From NCBI GenBank assembly GCA_052169395.1, contig JBQNCN010000003.1, positions 247,368 through 311,367 of the forward strand: a stretch of DNA of 64,000 nt. Direction: 5' to 3'. This document shows positions 9,442-17,494 of this stretch, in pieces. Both the position numbers and the translations under genes were made by a program. The stretch comes from Fimenecus sp052169395 (GTDB taxonomy: Bacteria; Bacillota; Clostridia; Oscillospirales; Acutalibacteraceae). The notes beneath the pieces were generated by a model that searched no databases, had not been told where the DNA came from, and saw only the letters and a program-made list of their open reading frames with translations. Position 1 is the stretch's first letter; every line of letters begins with the position of its first letter.

Positions 9442-9690
9442 TTAAATTACCTTAAGATTATCCAAATATTCATTTGCCGTCTTTGCTTTTTCATTATACT
9501 CCTTTGCCTTATTGGTCCTTTTAGTAAGCATTAAAACTGCAGATATAGCTTTTTTATAAACATCATAATCTTTTTTACTTATTTCATCTCCAGGCAGAAG
9601 TTCTTTTATCGTACCTGGATTAAAAGAATTTAAATAATCTACAAATTCATTTATGATTAAAATACCATTTTCATATTTTCTCTCATACAT
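9442..9690 (-). CDS. Small helical protein, function unknown
   Basis: 82 residues, charged and apparently all helix, with no signal peptide, Cys or known motif. An AGAGAGG sequence lies upstream of the ATG and the gene ends just before a shared terminator, so it is probably real. It stands alone between the exporter operon and the tRNA-Arg gene. I do not recognise the family. Confidence 0.5.
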   Translation of the reverse strand: MYERKYENGILIINEFVDYLNSFNPGTIKELLPGDEISKKDYDVYKKAISAVLMLTKRTNKAKEYNEKAKTANEYLDNLKVI

Positions 9691-9806
9691 TATTCAATAC
9701 CTCTCTCAATAGATATAATATTACTAATCAACACATTTGTCAATATGTTAATAATTCATAATATTAACTACCTATAAACACTCATACAATTTATATGGAC
9801 TTTTGT

Positions 9807-9835
9807 TTGACAAGCACTTATCTCGGTGGTATCAT
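9807..9835 (+). promoter_or_regulatory. Promoter of tRNA-Arg
   Basis: TTGACA (9807-9812), 17 bp spacer, TATCAT (9830-9835), placing the start about 5 bases before the mature tRNA. Confidence 0.8.
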
Positions 9836-9846
9836 ATTTGCCGTAG

Positions 9847-9923
9847 GTTTCCGTAGCTCAGCTGGATAGAGCGACCGCCTCCTAAGCGGTAGGTCGGAGG
9901 TTCAAATCCTCTCGGGAACGCCA
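9847..9923 (+). tRNA. tRNA-Arg (anticodon CCT)
   Basis: Full cloverleaf. The acceptor GTTTCCG pairs with CGGGAAC, the D arm is GCTC/GAGC, and the anticodon stem ACCGC/GCGGT has loop CTCCTAA, giving CCT, which reads AGG. The T arm is GGAGG-TTCAAAT-CCTCT. CCA is encoded. It is a single-gene transcription unit with its own promoter and terminator. Confidence 0.96.
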
Positions 9924-9952
9924 AAAACCGTTGAGAATACTCAACGGTTTTT
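9924..9952 (+). terminator. Terminator of tRNA-Arg
   Basis: AAAAACCGTTGAG and CTCAACGGTTTTT form a stem directly after the CCA end. It can also serve trpB, which ends 16 bp away on the other strand. Confidence 0.9.
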
Positions 9953-9967
9953 AATTTATTTAAAAAA

Positions 9968-11152
9968 TTAAATATTTATATCAATACCTCTATATTGCGC
10001 CATCTCAAAGGCATCCTTATCCCCTCTTCCAGAAAGAGTTATAACTATCAATTTATCCTTTGAAAGCATAGGTGCAAGCTTTCTAGCATATGCCACCGCA
10101 TGAGAAGACTCTATTGCAGGAATTATTCCTTCCATTTCTGAAAGATATTCAAAAGCCGAAACCGCCTCATCATCATTTATTGGAACATATTCCGCTCTTT
10201 TAATATCATTCAGATATGCATGTTCAGGACCTATTCCCGGATAATCAAGTCCTGCTGAAATAGAATATACCGGTGCAATTTCACCTTTATCATCCTTACA
10301 AAAATATGAATTCATACCATGATATATCGCAGGACTTCCCGATGAAATAGTAGCTGCAGTATCAGGTGTTTCAACTCCATGACCTGCTCCCTCACAACCT
10401 ATAAGATGAACCTCATCATTTTCAATAAAGTTATAAAAAGAACCTATGGCATTTGACCCTCCACCAATGCAAGCAATTATATAATCAGGATTTTTACCTT
10501 CTCTTAAATTTAACTGTTCCTTAATTTCTTTTGAAATAACCGACTGAAAATCTCTTACAATCTTAGGGAACGGATGTGGACCTACTGCTGATCCGACAAG
10601 ATAATGAGTATCCTCAAGTCTTTTTGCCCATTCATCAAAGGATGCATTTACAGCATCTGCAAGAGTTGCTGTTCCGCTTTTAACGGCACTTACCCTTGCC
10701 CCCATAAGACGCATCTTATAAACATTGAGAGATTGACGCCTCATATCCACCTCACCCATAAAAATTTCACATTCCATTTTTAAAAGTGCGGCAACTGTTG
10801 CAACTGCAACACCGTGAGAACCTGCTCCCGTTTCAGCGATAAGCCTTTTCTTTCCCATCCTTTTTGCAAGAATTGCCTGTCCTAAAGCGTTATTTATCTT
10901 ATGTGCTCCGGTATGATTTAAATCCTCTCTTTTAAGATAAATTTTTGCTCCTCCCAAATCTTCAGTCATATTTTTTGCAAAATAAAGCCTTGAAGGTCTT
11001 CCGGCATAATCATCCAAAAGTCGCTCAAGTTCTTCATTAAAAGCGTCATCATTTTTATATTTATTATATGCTTCTTCCAGCTCATCAAGTGCTTTTATAA
11101 CATCTTCAGAAACATACTGTCCGCCATATTTCCCAAAATAACCTTTGTTCAT
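9968..11152 (-). CDS. trpB: Tryptophan synthase beta chain, orphan
   Basis: 394 residues, normal for the TrpB1 type. It joins indole with serine to give tryptophan using PLP. Visible are the cofactor lysine in HTGAHKINNALGQ (about residues 81-93), the catalytic-glutamate segment LIAETGAGSHG (about 103-113) and the phosphate-binding glycine loop CIGGGSNAIGSF. No trpA or other trp gene is adjacent; a Trp T-box leader precedes it and a tRNA gene follows. The start has AGGAG upstream. Alone, this enzyme could make tryptophan from imported indole (inference). Confidence 0.96.
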   Translation of the reverse strand: MNKGYFGKYGGQYVSEDVIKALDELEEAYNKYKNDDAFNEELERLLDDYAGRPSRLYFAKNMTEDLGGAKIYLKREDLNHTGAHKINNALGQAILAKRMGKKRLIAETGAGSHGVAVATVAALLKMECEIFMGEVDMRRQSLNVYKMRLMGARVSAVKSGTATLADAVNASFDEWAKRLEDTHYLVGSAVGPHPFPKIVRDFQSVISKEIKEQLNLREGKNPDYIIACIGGGSNAIGSFYNFIENDEVHLIGCEGAGHGVETPDTAATISSGSPAIYHGMNSYFCKDDKGEIAPVYSISAGLDYPGIGPEHAYLNDIKRAEYVPINDDEAVSAFEYLSEMEGIIPAIESSHAVAYARKLAPMLSKDKLIVITLSGRGDKDAFEMAQYRGIDINI

Positions 11153-11212
11153 TATTTTCTCCTATCTAATTAAATTCAATTTATCAAATACTGTCATCAA
11201 CAACACCTTATA

Positions 11213-11485
11213 AAAAACAAAAAATTCGCCCCTGAATTTAAAATTCAAGGGCGAAATAAATCCGCTGTGCCACCTTGATTCGCATTTAAAATGCGCACTC
11301 ATTGAAATACATACATATTCCCGGCTACTAACGCAAGCCACGCGTTGCAGAATACTAAGCAAAAACCGTTCACTGCACCCTCTGTGGTCCATTTGACAAA
11401 CCGTCTCGCATCCGTTTCCACCTAATAGGACTCTCTAAAACGTCGTAAATGCCTTTATCTCCACTTCATCGGTTTTGTGGTTTAA
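11213..11485 (-). ncRNA. T-box leader, tryptophan-specific, upstream of trpB
   Basis: On the minus strand the leader starts with Stem I sequences (GATGAAGTGGAGATAAAGGC and AGAGAG). The probable specifier codon is UGG at 11389-11391, in the context AAAUGGACC. The T-box motif AAGGTGGCACAGCGG lies at 11262-11277. An intrinsic terminator follows (stem TTCGCCCTTGAAT / ATTCAGGGGCGAA, 11224-11256) with a U-rich tail. The bulge UGGC would pair with a GCCA tRNA end, as expected if tRNA-Trp has G73. Uncharged tRNA-Trp should favour read-through into trpB. Confidence 0.9.
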
Positions 11486-11489
11486 AAAT

Positions 11490-11518
11490 ATAATAAAACT
11501 AATCTATCGATTTGTCAA
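11490..11518 (-). promoter_or_regulatory. Promoter of the T-box/trpB transcript
   Basis: On the minus strand, TTGACA (11518-11513), 17 bp spacer, TATTAT (11495-11490). The -35 lies inside the last codons of the upstream membrane-protein gene. Confidence 0.8.
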
Positions 11519-12227
11519 TCGCTTTTTCAGGACTTTCAATATATTTAAGTTCAAGATTATTCATCTTAAACTTATTATATTTTTCTTTATTTCTACCTAT
11601 ATATCCATTTTTTATCAAAGATGTAACTACGCAACCTAAAACGGCACCTAAAGAACCTATAATAATATCCTTCATTGTATCTTGCAGTCCGTAATCGTTT
11701 GTCGGAAAGCTATTTTGAAGTGAAAGCCCATAAAAATGATCTACTATATATTCATAAATTTCCCAAGCTGCAGTAAATGCTTCACCAAAACAAAAAGCAA
11801 AAAGCCCTGCAAGACCGGGTGATAAATAATGCCTTGAAGTACTGTTCTGAATTAAAACTGCAAGTTCATAACCAAACCATGTAGTTAAAAATCCGGATAT
11901 AAAATGTGTTATAACATCTATATAAGCAAACTCAGTACGATTATTAAATGTACTTCCAACTATTACACAAAAAGTCACAAAAATGATAAATGCCGTAGAA
12001 GTTTTATAACTTCCCTTTGCCATAAATCCTCGGAAAGCAAATATTCTGAAAAAATCCCAAAGATGAGTTATCATCATTGCCCAAAATCCTTCATGAAACT
12101 CTACCCATGAGCCGTGAAGAACACCATAAATCGCCCATAAAATCATAGAAGCACGAAGCAACTCCCATAAAACTTTAATTTTAAACGGTGGTTCTTCATA
12201 ATATAAATTGTAATCTTTTCTTGTCAT
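11499..12227 (-). CDS. Multi-pass membrane protein, YjdF/DUF2238-like
   Basis: 242 residues with about six hydrophobic helices. Family-like features are the H-F-I-S-G segment after the third helix, the acidic GEAFTAAWEIYEYIVDHF helix and the LQDTMKDIIIGSLGAVLG helix, which recall the DUF2238/YjdF and VanZ-like membrane proteins. The function of those families is not well defined. A promoter with TAAAAT only seven bases before the ATG suggests a leaderless or nearly leaderless mRNA. Family assignment is from memory and moderate. Confidence 0.6.
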   Translation of the reverse strand: MTRKDYNLYYEEPPFKIKVLWELLRASMILWAIYGVLHGSWVEFHEGFWAMMITHLWDFFRIFAFRGFMAKGSYKTSTAFIIFVTFCVIVGSTFNNRTEFAYIDVITHFISGFLTTWFGYELAVLIQNSTSRHYLSPGLAGLFAFCFGEAFTAAWEIYEYIVDHFYGLSLQNSFPTNDYGLQDTMKDIIIGSLGAVLGCVVTSLIKNGYIGRNKEKYNKFKMNNLELKYIESPEKAIDKSID

Positions 12228-12234
12228 AAATGCG

Positions 12235-12264
12235 ATTTTATCACATTAAAGCATAACTTTTCAA
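12235..12264 (-). promoter_or_regulatory. Promoter for a nearly leaderless transcript
   Basis: Minus-strand TTGAAA (12264-12259) and TAAAAT (12240-12235), with GATAAA as an alternative -10 at 16 bp. Transcription would start at or within a few bases of the ATG at 12227, and no Shine-Dalgarno is visible. Confidence 0.55.
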
Positions 12265-12274
12265 GCAAATAAAA

Positions 12275-12296
12275 AAGACTGCTGTTCAGCAGTCTT
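12275..12296 (-). terminator. Terminator of the Q/N-rich membrane protein gene
   Basis: AAGACTGCTG and CAGCAGTCTT form a 10-bp stem with a TT loop, followed on the minus strand by a T-rich stretch, 6 bp after the stop. Confidence 0.88.
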
Positions 12297-12301
12297 AAAA
12301 A

Positions 12302-12814
12302 TTATTTTATAAGTGTTAATTTACCTATAAGCGGAAGTTGCTTATTTTTTCCACCGTTTGCATTGACAATCCCTATCACCATACAAACCGTCAAAAAAAT
12401 TCCCCATATCCAACCAACAATCGGGATCGGTGCAAGCATCATAAACAAACTTAAAATAAGTCCCTGATTCATGTGAAATCTTATAAACTTGTTGTTTTTA
12501 TAATCTGATGCCAAAATAGCAATAACCCAAAAAGCCGGAATATATGCCATAATTGCAGCTGCTTTAGGATTTAAATATTTTTCCCATTTTAAATCCTCAG
12601 GGTCTGCTGCAAACTGGTCTACATAAGGCTGTTGATAAGCTCCCTGAGGTGCCTGCCAATTCTGCTGCTGATAATTTGCCTGTTGGGATACTTGCCAATT
12701 TTGTTGAGCAGATTGAGTATTATTCCAATTTTCCTGTGGCGGAACCTGTACATTCGGCTCCCACGCCTGATTCTGTTGCTGCATTTCAGGTGTAAAATTA
12801 TTGTTGTTATCCAT
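12302..12814 (-). CDS. DUF4870/Tic20-like membrane protein with Q/N-rich N-terminal tail
   Basis: 170 residues. The first 70 are low complexity, rich in Gln, Asn, Trp and Pro with repeated QQNWQ-type units. From about 78 comes a membrane domain of three helices: KAAAIMAYIPAFWVIAIL, a RFHMNQGLILSLF segment and a helix ending in VCMVIGIVNA. The R-F-H-x-x-Q-x segment is typical of DUF4870-like small membrane proteins. A tail of this kind can mediate protein contacts at the cytoplasmic face. It is a single-gene unit with its own terminator; function unknown. Confidence 0.7.
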   Translation of the reverse strand: MDNNNNFTPEMQQQNQAWEPNVQVPPQENWNNTQSAQQNWQVSQQANYQQQNWQAPQGAYQQPYVDQFAADPEDLKWEKYLNPKAAAIMAYIPAFWVIAILASDYKNNKFIRFHMNQGLILSLFMMLAPIPIVGWIWGIFLTVCMVIGIVNANGGKNKQLPLIGKLTLIK

Positions 12815-13013
12815 TTTATTCTCCTTAATATTATAATTTTAAATATTATAACATAATTTGAAAATTTGTGATATAGAAAATATATTCAATTTATTATTTC
12901 AGATACATTTTATAAAACGCATATAAAATCATGAATAAAGCTTATATCAACACAAAATATTCTTTGTATAAGTCATAAAACAATATATTTCTAACATCGC
13001 TTTAAAAAGATTT

Positions 13014-13034
13014 GAGATGACCTTAGGTCATCTC
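13014..13034 (-). terminator. Terminator of purA
   Basis: GAGATGACC and GGTCATCTC stem with TTA loop, followed by a T-rich run on the minus strand, close to the purA stop. Confidence 0.85.
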
Positions 13035-13039
13035 AATAC

Positions 13040-14314
13040 TTATCTTTTAATTATTGCTTCTCTTTCCGGACCGTTTGAAACCATATTGATTTCATGTCCA
13101 AGTTCTTTTTCAATAAAACTTACATAATCCTTTGCTTCTTGCGGAAGCTTGTCAAAATCCTTAACACCTCTTATATCGCACTTCCAACCTTTAAGTGTTT
13201 CAAAGACGGGCTTTGCCTTTTTAAGAAGTGATGTAGGAGGAAAATCCTTTGTAATTTCCCCATTAATTTCATAAGCTGTACAAACTTTAATTTCATCAAG
13301 ATATGAAAGACAATCAAGCGCAGTCATAACAACCGTAGTTGCTCCCTGGCATTCAATTCCATATCTTGAAGCAACCGTATCATACCATCCGACTCTTCTT
13401 GGTCTGCCGGTAGTAGCTCCAAATTCTCCCTTATCTCCACCATGAATTCTAAGTTCCTGCGCCTGAGCCTCATCGATAATTTCAGAAGTGAATTCACCTG
13501 CTCCTACCGCAGAGCTATATGCCTTTGTCACTGTTACAATATCTTTTATTTCATAAGGCGGCACACCTGCACCAACCGAACCATAACCTGCAAGAGTTGA
13601 AGATGAAGTAACCATCGGATAAATACCGAAATCAGGATCCTTCATGGTACCAAGTTGTCCTTCAAGAAGAATATTTTTTCCATCCTTTAAAGCCTGCATA
13701 ATGAGCTTGTGAGTATCACATATATATGGTTCAATCGCTTTCCTATATTCCATACAAGTTTCAAAAAGCTCGTCTACTGATAAAAGCGGCTTATGGTAAA
13801 CATATTCAAGCAAATTATTCTTTTGAGAACAGATATTATTCAGTTTAACCTTTAAATCATTCTCATTAAAAAGTTCATTAAGCTGGATTCCTATCTTTGC
13901 AAATTTATCACTGAAAAATGGCGCAATCCCCGATTTAGTAGATCCGAAAGCATTTTTGCCAAGACGTTCCTCTTCATAAGTATCAAGTAAAATATGATAT
14001 GGCATTAAAAGCTGTACTCTATCAGAAACCTTTAATTTAGGCTCAACTCCCGCAGCTTTAAGCTCATTCAATTCTTTAATAAATTTATTAACATCAAAAG
14101 CAACACCATTGCCAATTACATTAAGCACATTATCATAGCAAACACCTGAAGGCATAAGATGAAGTGCAAAACGCCCTTTATCATTTATTATTGTATGTCC
14201 CGCATTTGCACCGCCTTGAAATCTCATTACAATATCTGCGTGTTCGGCAAACATATCGGTAATTTTACCTTTTCCTTCATCGCCCCAGTTTGCTCCAACA
14301 ATAGCTGTTACCAT
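13040..14314 (-). CDS. purA: Adenylosuccinate synthetase
   Basis: 424 residues, standard length. It makes adenylosuccinate from IMP, aspartate and GTP, the first committed step to AMP. The N-terminus has the GTP-loop GANWGDEGKGKITD with the catalytic Asp, then GGANAGHTI with the catalytic His. GEFTSE and the segment TGRPRRVGWYD further on are typical. The start has CTGGAGG upstream. It is monocistronic, with a consensus promoter, a hairpin in the leader and a terminator. Confidence 0.97.
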   Translation of the reverse strand: MVTAIVGANWGDEGKGKITDMFAEHADIVMRFQGGANAGHTIINDKGRFALHLMPSGVCYDNVLNVIGNGVAFDVNKFIKELNELKAAGVEPKLKVSDRVQLLMPYHILLDTYEEERLGKNAFGSTKSGIAPFFSDKFAKIGIQLNELFNENDLKVKLNNICSQKNNLLEYVYHKPLLSVDELFETCMEYRKAIEPYICDTHKLIMQALKDGKNILLEGQLGTMKDPDFGIYPMVTSSSTLAGYGSVGAGVPPYEIKDIVTVTKAYSSAVGAGEFTSEIIDEAQAQELRIHGGDKGEFGATTGRPRRVGWYDTVASRYGIECQGATTVVMTALDCLSYLDEIKVCTAYEINGEITKDFPPTSLLKKAKPVFETLKGWKCDIRGVKDFDKLPQEAKDYVSFIEKELGHEINMVSNGPEREAIIKR

Positions 14315-14328
14315 TATTTCCTCCAGTT

Positions 14329-14354
14329 AAAAAGCTGTTTTCTCCACAGCTTTT
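14329..14354 (-). promoter_or_regulatory. Terminator-like hairpin in the purA leader
   Basis: On the minus strand AAAAGCTGT-GGAGAAA-ACAGCTTTT forms a 9-bp stem followed by a short U run, and lies between the promoter and the purA Shine-Dalgarno. It could act as an attenuator or mRNA stabiliser. No alternative pairing partner was found. Confidence 0.6.
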
Positions 14355-14375
14355 CTCACTCATTTTAATAAAAAA

Positions 14376-14404
14376 ATTATATATTAGATACCCCATAAAG
14401 TCAA
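14376..14404 (-). promoter_or_regulatory. Promoter of purA
   Basis: Minus-strand TTGACT (14404-14399), 17 bp spacer, TATAAT (14381-14376). Predicted leader is about 55 bases. Confidence 0.85.
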
Positions 14405-14541
14405 TTATCGGTGTATAATGCTCCGCCTTAAATAAGATACGGAAAATATAAGTTAGCAGTAGATAACTAAAATCAAGTATGTTATTATATAAATGATAAA
14501 TTCTTTAAAATTTATCAAAATATTTAATTTTGGAGATGACA

Positions 14542-15021
14542 ATGCTTTACATTATTCAGCTTATTATATATTGTGCTACATTCTCACTTATATGTGTAGC
14601 GGCAAGAGCCAACAAGCCAATAAACATTCTATATTTTTATCCAAAAGATATGCAAGAGAAAGCGTTTGAATTAGGGTTAACAAACAAAAAATCCATGAAA
14701 ATTAAAATGAGCATAATGCTTTCCATACTATTCTTGGTAATGATTGCCGAATTATTTATAATAATTAAATTTTGGAATAATGTAAGTAGATTTAAGCCGG
14801 CATTTTATCAGGCGATGTTTTTTCTGCAATTATGGAATATTTATGACGGCATTGTAATGGATAAGCTGTGGCCGGAAAAAAGTGATTTCTGGATTATTCC
14901 CGAATTAAAAGACATATATATAGTACCAAGCTGGTCGGCAATTATAAAAAAGCGTTTAATTTTTATTCCATTTTTATTTTTATTTGCACTGATTATGGCA
15001 AAGCTTGTTATTTTATTATAG
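14542..15021 (+). CDS. Membrane protein, function unknown
   Basis: 159 residues. I choose the ATG at 14542 because GGAG (14532-14535) lies six bases before it; a TTG at 14530 would place the start on the Shine-Dalgarno. There are about four hydrophobic segments (about 2-22, 55-75, 92-108 and 140-159), with a charged cytoplasmic loop between the first two and a WxxPELKDIY loop before the last. It is a single-gene unit with a strong terminator. I do not recognise the family. Confidence 0.65.
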   Translation: MLYIIQLIIYCATFSLICVAARANKPINILYFYPKDMQEKAFELGLTNKKSMKIKMSIMLSILFLVMIAELFIIIKFWNNVSRFKPAFYQAMFFLQLWNIYDGIVMDKLWPEKSDFWIIPELKDIYIVPSWSAIIKKRLIFIPFLFLFALIMAKLVILL

Positions 15022-15029
15022 AAAATACA

Positions 15030-15058
15030 AAAGAGTCAATCTGAAAGATTGACTCTTT
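15030..15058 (+). terminator. Terminator of the membrane protein gene
   Basis: AAAGAGTCAATCT and AGATTGACTCTTT form a 13-bp stem with a short loop and T tail. Confidence 0.9.
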
Positions 15059-15147
15059 TACTGCAAAATAATTAAATCATATTTTTACATCAACTGTTAA
15101 ACTTGTATCAATTATTATATTGTGATAAAATTATTTTGGTGGTGTAT

Positions 15148-16587
15148 ATGAACGCTGAAATCAAAACTACAATCGAAAATTTCTTTGGCGATGGATATGA
15201 ATTCAGTATTTCGGAAGCTATGCTGAAATCAAAAACTGCAAACAGAATTGCCGTATATGATTTATTTTTCAGAAAAATAAATGAAAATGGCGGATTCGCA
15301 ATTTTTGCAGGACTTGAAACAATATCAAAAACTCTTGAATCTCTTGAATTCTCTGATGAGCTGCTTGAAATACTTAAAAATCAAGGTGTAGGACAAGAAC
15401 TCTTGGAATATCTTAAAAACTTTAAATTTTCTTGTGATTTGTGGGCTGTTCCGGAAGGAACACCAATTTTTCCGAACGAGCCTATATTAAAGGTGCGCGG
15501 TCCTGCAATACAGTGCCAACTGCTTGAAAACCTATTGCTTTACTCAATAAATCACGAAAGTGCTGTTGCCACAAAGGCTGCACGAATGGTACGTGCAGCA
15601 GCTGGGATTCCTCTATTTGAACATTCCTCACGAAGAGCGCCTTCAATAGAGATTTCTAAAAGAACAGCTCGCAGCGCATACATATCAGGATTTGCCGGAA
15701 CTTCCAATATTCTTGCAGCAGACGAATATAATATTCCTCTCCACCTTACCATGACACATTCATTTGTTCAAATGTTCGAAAATGAGTACGATGCATTTTG
15801 TGCTTTTGCAAAAGCGAATCCGGATAAATGTAATCTTATCATAGATACTTATGATACGCTGAATTCAGGAATTATAAACGCAATAAGAGTTTTTGATAAT
15901 ATTTTAAAACCGCTTGGTCAAAGGCCTAAAAGTGTAAGAATAGATTCTGGTGATTTGGCATATTTAAGTAAAAAAATAAGGAAAACACTTAACCTTGCAG
16001 GCTATCCCGATTGCGATATTATTGTAAGTAATTCTCTTGATGAAAGACTTATTTCAGAAATGACAGCACAACAATCAAAAGCAGATGGCTATATAATAGG
16101 AGAAAAGGCTCTCGGAACCGGATTTTTCGGTGCAATTTACAAATTGTCGGCAATTGAACAACACAATGTTCTTGTTCCTAAAATAAACCTTTCGGAAAAT
16201 ATTCATAAAATAACCATCCCTGCCGACAAAAAGTTTTTTAGACTTTATTCAACGGAAAACGGAAAAGCAATAGCCGATGTGCTTACACTTTCAAATGAAA
16301 ATATTGACACTTCAAAACCTTACACACTTTTTGATCCTGATTTCACTTGGAAAAAACGTGATACAGAGAACTTTATAACAAGGGAACTTCTAACAAAAAT
16401 TTATGAAAACGGACAATTAAAATACACATTTCCAACACTTGAGCAAATAAAAAAATATGCATCTACACAATCTCTTACACTTTGGGATGAAGTAAAGAGA
16501 TTTGACAACCCGCATAAATATTATGTGGATATGAGCGTTAAGCTTTGGAAAATAAGAACAGAACTTATCGAAAAATATAAAAACTAA
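15148..16587 (+). CDS. pncB: Nicotinate phosphoribosyltransferase
   Basis: 479 residues. It makes nicotinate mononucleotide from nicotinate and PRPP in the Preiss-Handler salvage route to NAD. Family segments include the N-terminal E-A-M-L-K region, F-E-H-S-S-R-R-A, GFAGTSNILAADEY, MTHSFVQMF (substrate-binding His) and RIDSGDLAYLSK. The ATG at 15148 is preferred over an upstream extension because GGTGG lies five bases before it. It is co-transcribed with ppa, 9 bp downstream, which removes the pyrophosphate that this reaction releases. Confidence 0.93.
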   Translation: MNAEIKTTIENFFGDGYEFSISEAMLKSKTANRIAVYDLFFRKINENGGFAIFAGLETISKTLESLEFSDELLEILKNQGVGQELLEYLKNFKFSCDLWAVPEGTPIFPNEPILKVRGPAIQCQLLENLLLYSINHESAVATKAARMVRAAAGIPLFEHSSRRAPSIEISKRTARSAYISGFAGTSNILAADEYNIPLHLTMTHSFVQMFENEYDAFCAFAKANPDKCNLIIDTYDTLNSGIINAIRVFDNILKPLGQRPKSVRIDSGDLAYLSKKIRKTLNLAGYPDCDIIVSNSLDERLISEMTAQQSKADGYIIGEKALGTGFFGAIYKLSAIEQHNVLVPKINLSENIHKITIPADKKFFRLYSTENGKAIADVLTLSNENIDTSKPYTLFDPDFTWKKRDTENFITRELLTKIYENGQLKYTFPTLEQIKKYASTQSLTLWDEVKRFDNPHKYYVDMSVKLWKIRTELIEKYKN

Positions 16588-16596
16588 GAGGTAACT

Positions 16597-17121
16597 ATGA
16601 ATATCTGGCATGACATTGATGATAAAAGAATAAAAAAAGAAAGCTTTGAAGCTGTAATAGAGATAAGCAAAGGTTCAAAGATGAAATATGAGCTTGATAA
16701 AGAAACCGGATTTTTAAGACTTGATCGCGTACTTTACACATCAACCCACTATCCCGCAAACTATGGATTTATTCCACGTACCCTGGGAGAAGACCATGAC
16801 CCACTTGATGTTCTGGTTCTTTGTTCTGAAGAGATAGTGCCTATGACGCTTGTTAAATGCTATCCCATAGGTGTAATATCAATGCTTGACAGCGGCGAAA
16901 GTGATGACAAAATAATAGGAATCCCTTTTGATGACCCAATGTATAATGTGTATAAAGATATTTCTCAACTTCCGCAACATATAAATGACGAAATGCGACA
17001 TTTCTTTTCAGTTTATAAAACTCTTGAAGGTAAGGAAACTATAATAAATGATACACAGGGAGTTCTTGCCGCAGTAGATATTATTGACAAAGCAATAAAA
17101 AGATATAAGAAAAACTTTTAA
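16597..17121 (+). CDS. ppa: Inorganic pyrophosphatase, family I
   Basis: 174 residues, normal for soluble family I enzymes. The signature EDHDPLDVLVL (about residues 66-76) carries the metal-binding Asp residues, and KGSKMKYELDKETGF with DRVLYTSTHYPANYGFIP contributes the active-site Lys, Arg and Tyr. The second position of the motif is His rather than the usual Gly, Asp or Asn, a conservative family variant. The start has AGAGGT upstream. It pulls pncB and other PPi-releasing reactions forward. Confidence 0.94.
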   Translation: MNIWHDIDDKRIKKESFEAVIEISKGSKMKYELDKETGFLRLDRVLYTSTHYPANYGFIPRTLGEDHDPLDVLVLCSEEIVPMTLVKCYPIGVISMLDSGESDDKIIGIPFDDPMYNVYKDISQLPQHINDEMRHFFSVYKTLEGKETIINDTQGVLAAVDIIDKAIKRYKKNF

Positions 17122-17124
17122 AAA

Positions 17125-17147
17125 AGAGCTTGCATCTGCAAGTTCTT
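17125..17147 (+). terminator. Terminator of pncB-ppa
   Basis: AGAGCTTGCA and TGCAAGTTCT stem around TC, with a seven-T tail. Confidence 0.9.
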
Positions 17148-17157
17148 TTTTTATTTT

Positions 17158-17490
17158 TCATAAAACATTATAACTTATTTTTTTATCTTTAAAATAATAT
17201 TCTCTATCTCTTTCTGAAATTTGTCTTGCAACCTTACATGGATTTCCATGAACAACAGAATTTTCCGGTATATCTTTTGTTATAACGGAGCCAGCACCTA
17301 TAACACAATTATCTCCTATTTCTGAAAACATAGATTTAAGCAATTCTTCACGTTTTGAAAACTCGGAAGGTTTTGTCGCATTAAAATCATAAAGCATATC
17401 TAAACATTTAAATTATTCCTCCATAAGCTCTTCATCCATCGGACCATACAATTCTCCACCGTGTATAAGTTTTGAAATTTTCTCATTCAT
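17158..17490 (-). pseudogene. Broken maltose/galactoside O-acetyltransferase (hexapeptide repeat)
   Basis: The frame opens at 17490 with MNEKISKLIHGGELYG, the start of maltose acetyltransferases, and meets a TAA at codon 26 (17413-17415). The same frame then continues LYDFNATKPSEFSKREELL and jumps from the N-terminal helical part straight to the last coil, GDNCVIGAGSVITKDIPENS, and the tail GNPCKVARQI. The central left-handed beta-helix with the catalytic His is missing, roughly half of a usual 180-residue protein. Two independent lesions make this a dead gene. It lies 4 bp after the acyl-CoA synthetase. Confidence 0.88.
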
Positions 17491-17494
17491 AATT

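Noticed and set aside
11162..11392. 76-residue minus-strand frame upstream of trpB
   Set aside because: It lies entirely in the T-box leader; its apparent start codon region is the specifier stem and there is no ribosome binding site.
14159..14368. 69-residue plus-strand frame over the purA start
   Set aside because: Antisense to purA and its leader hairpin; no initiation signal.
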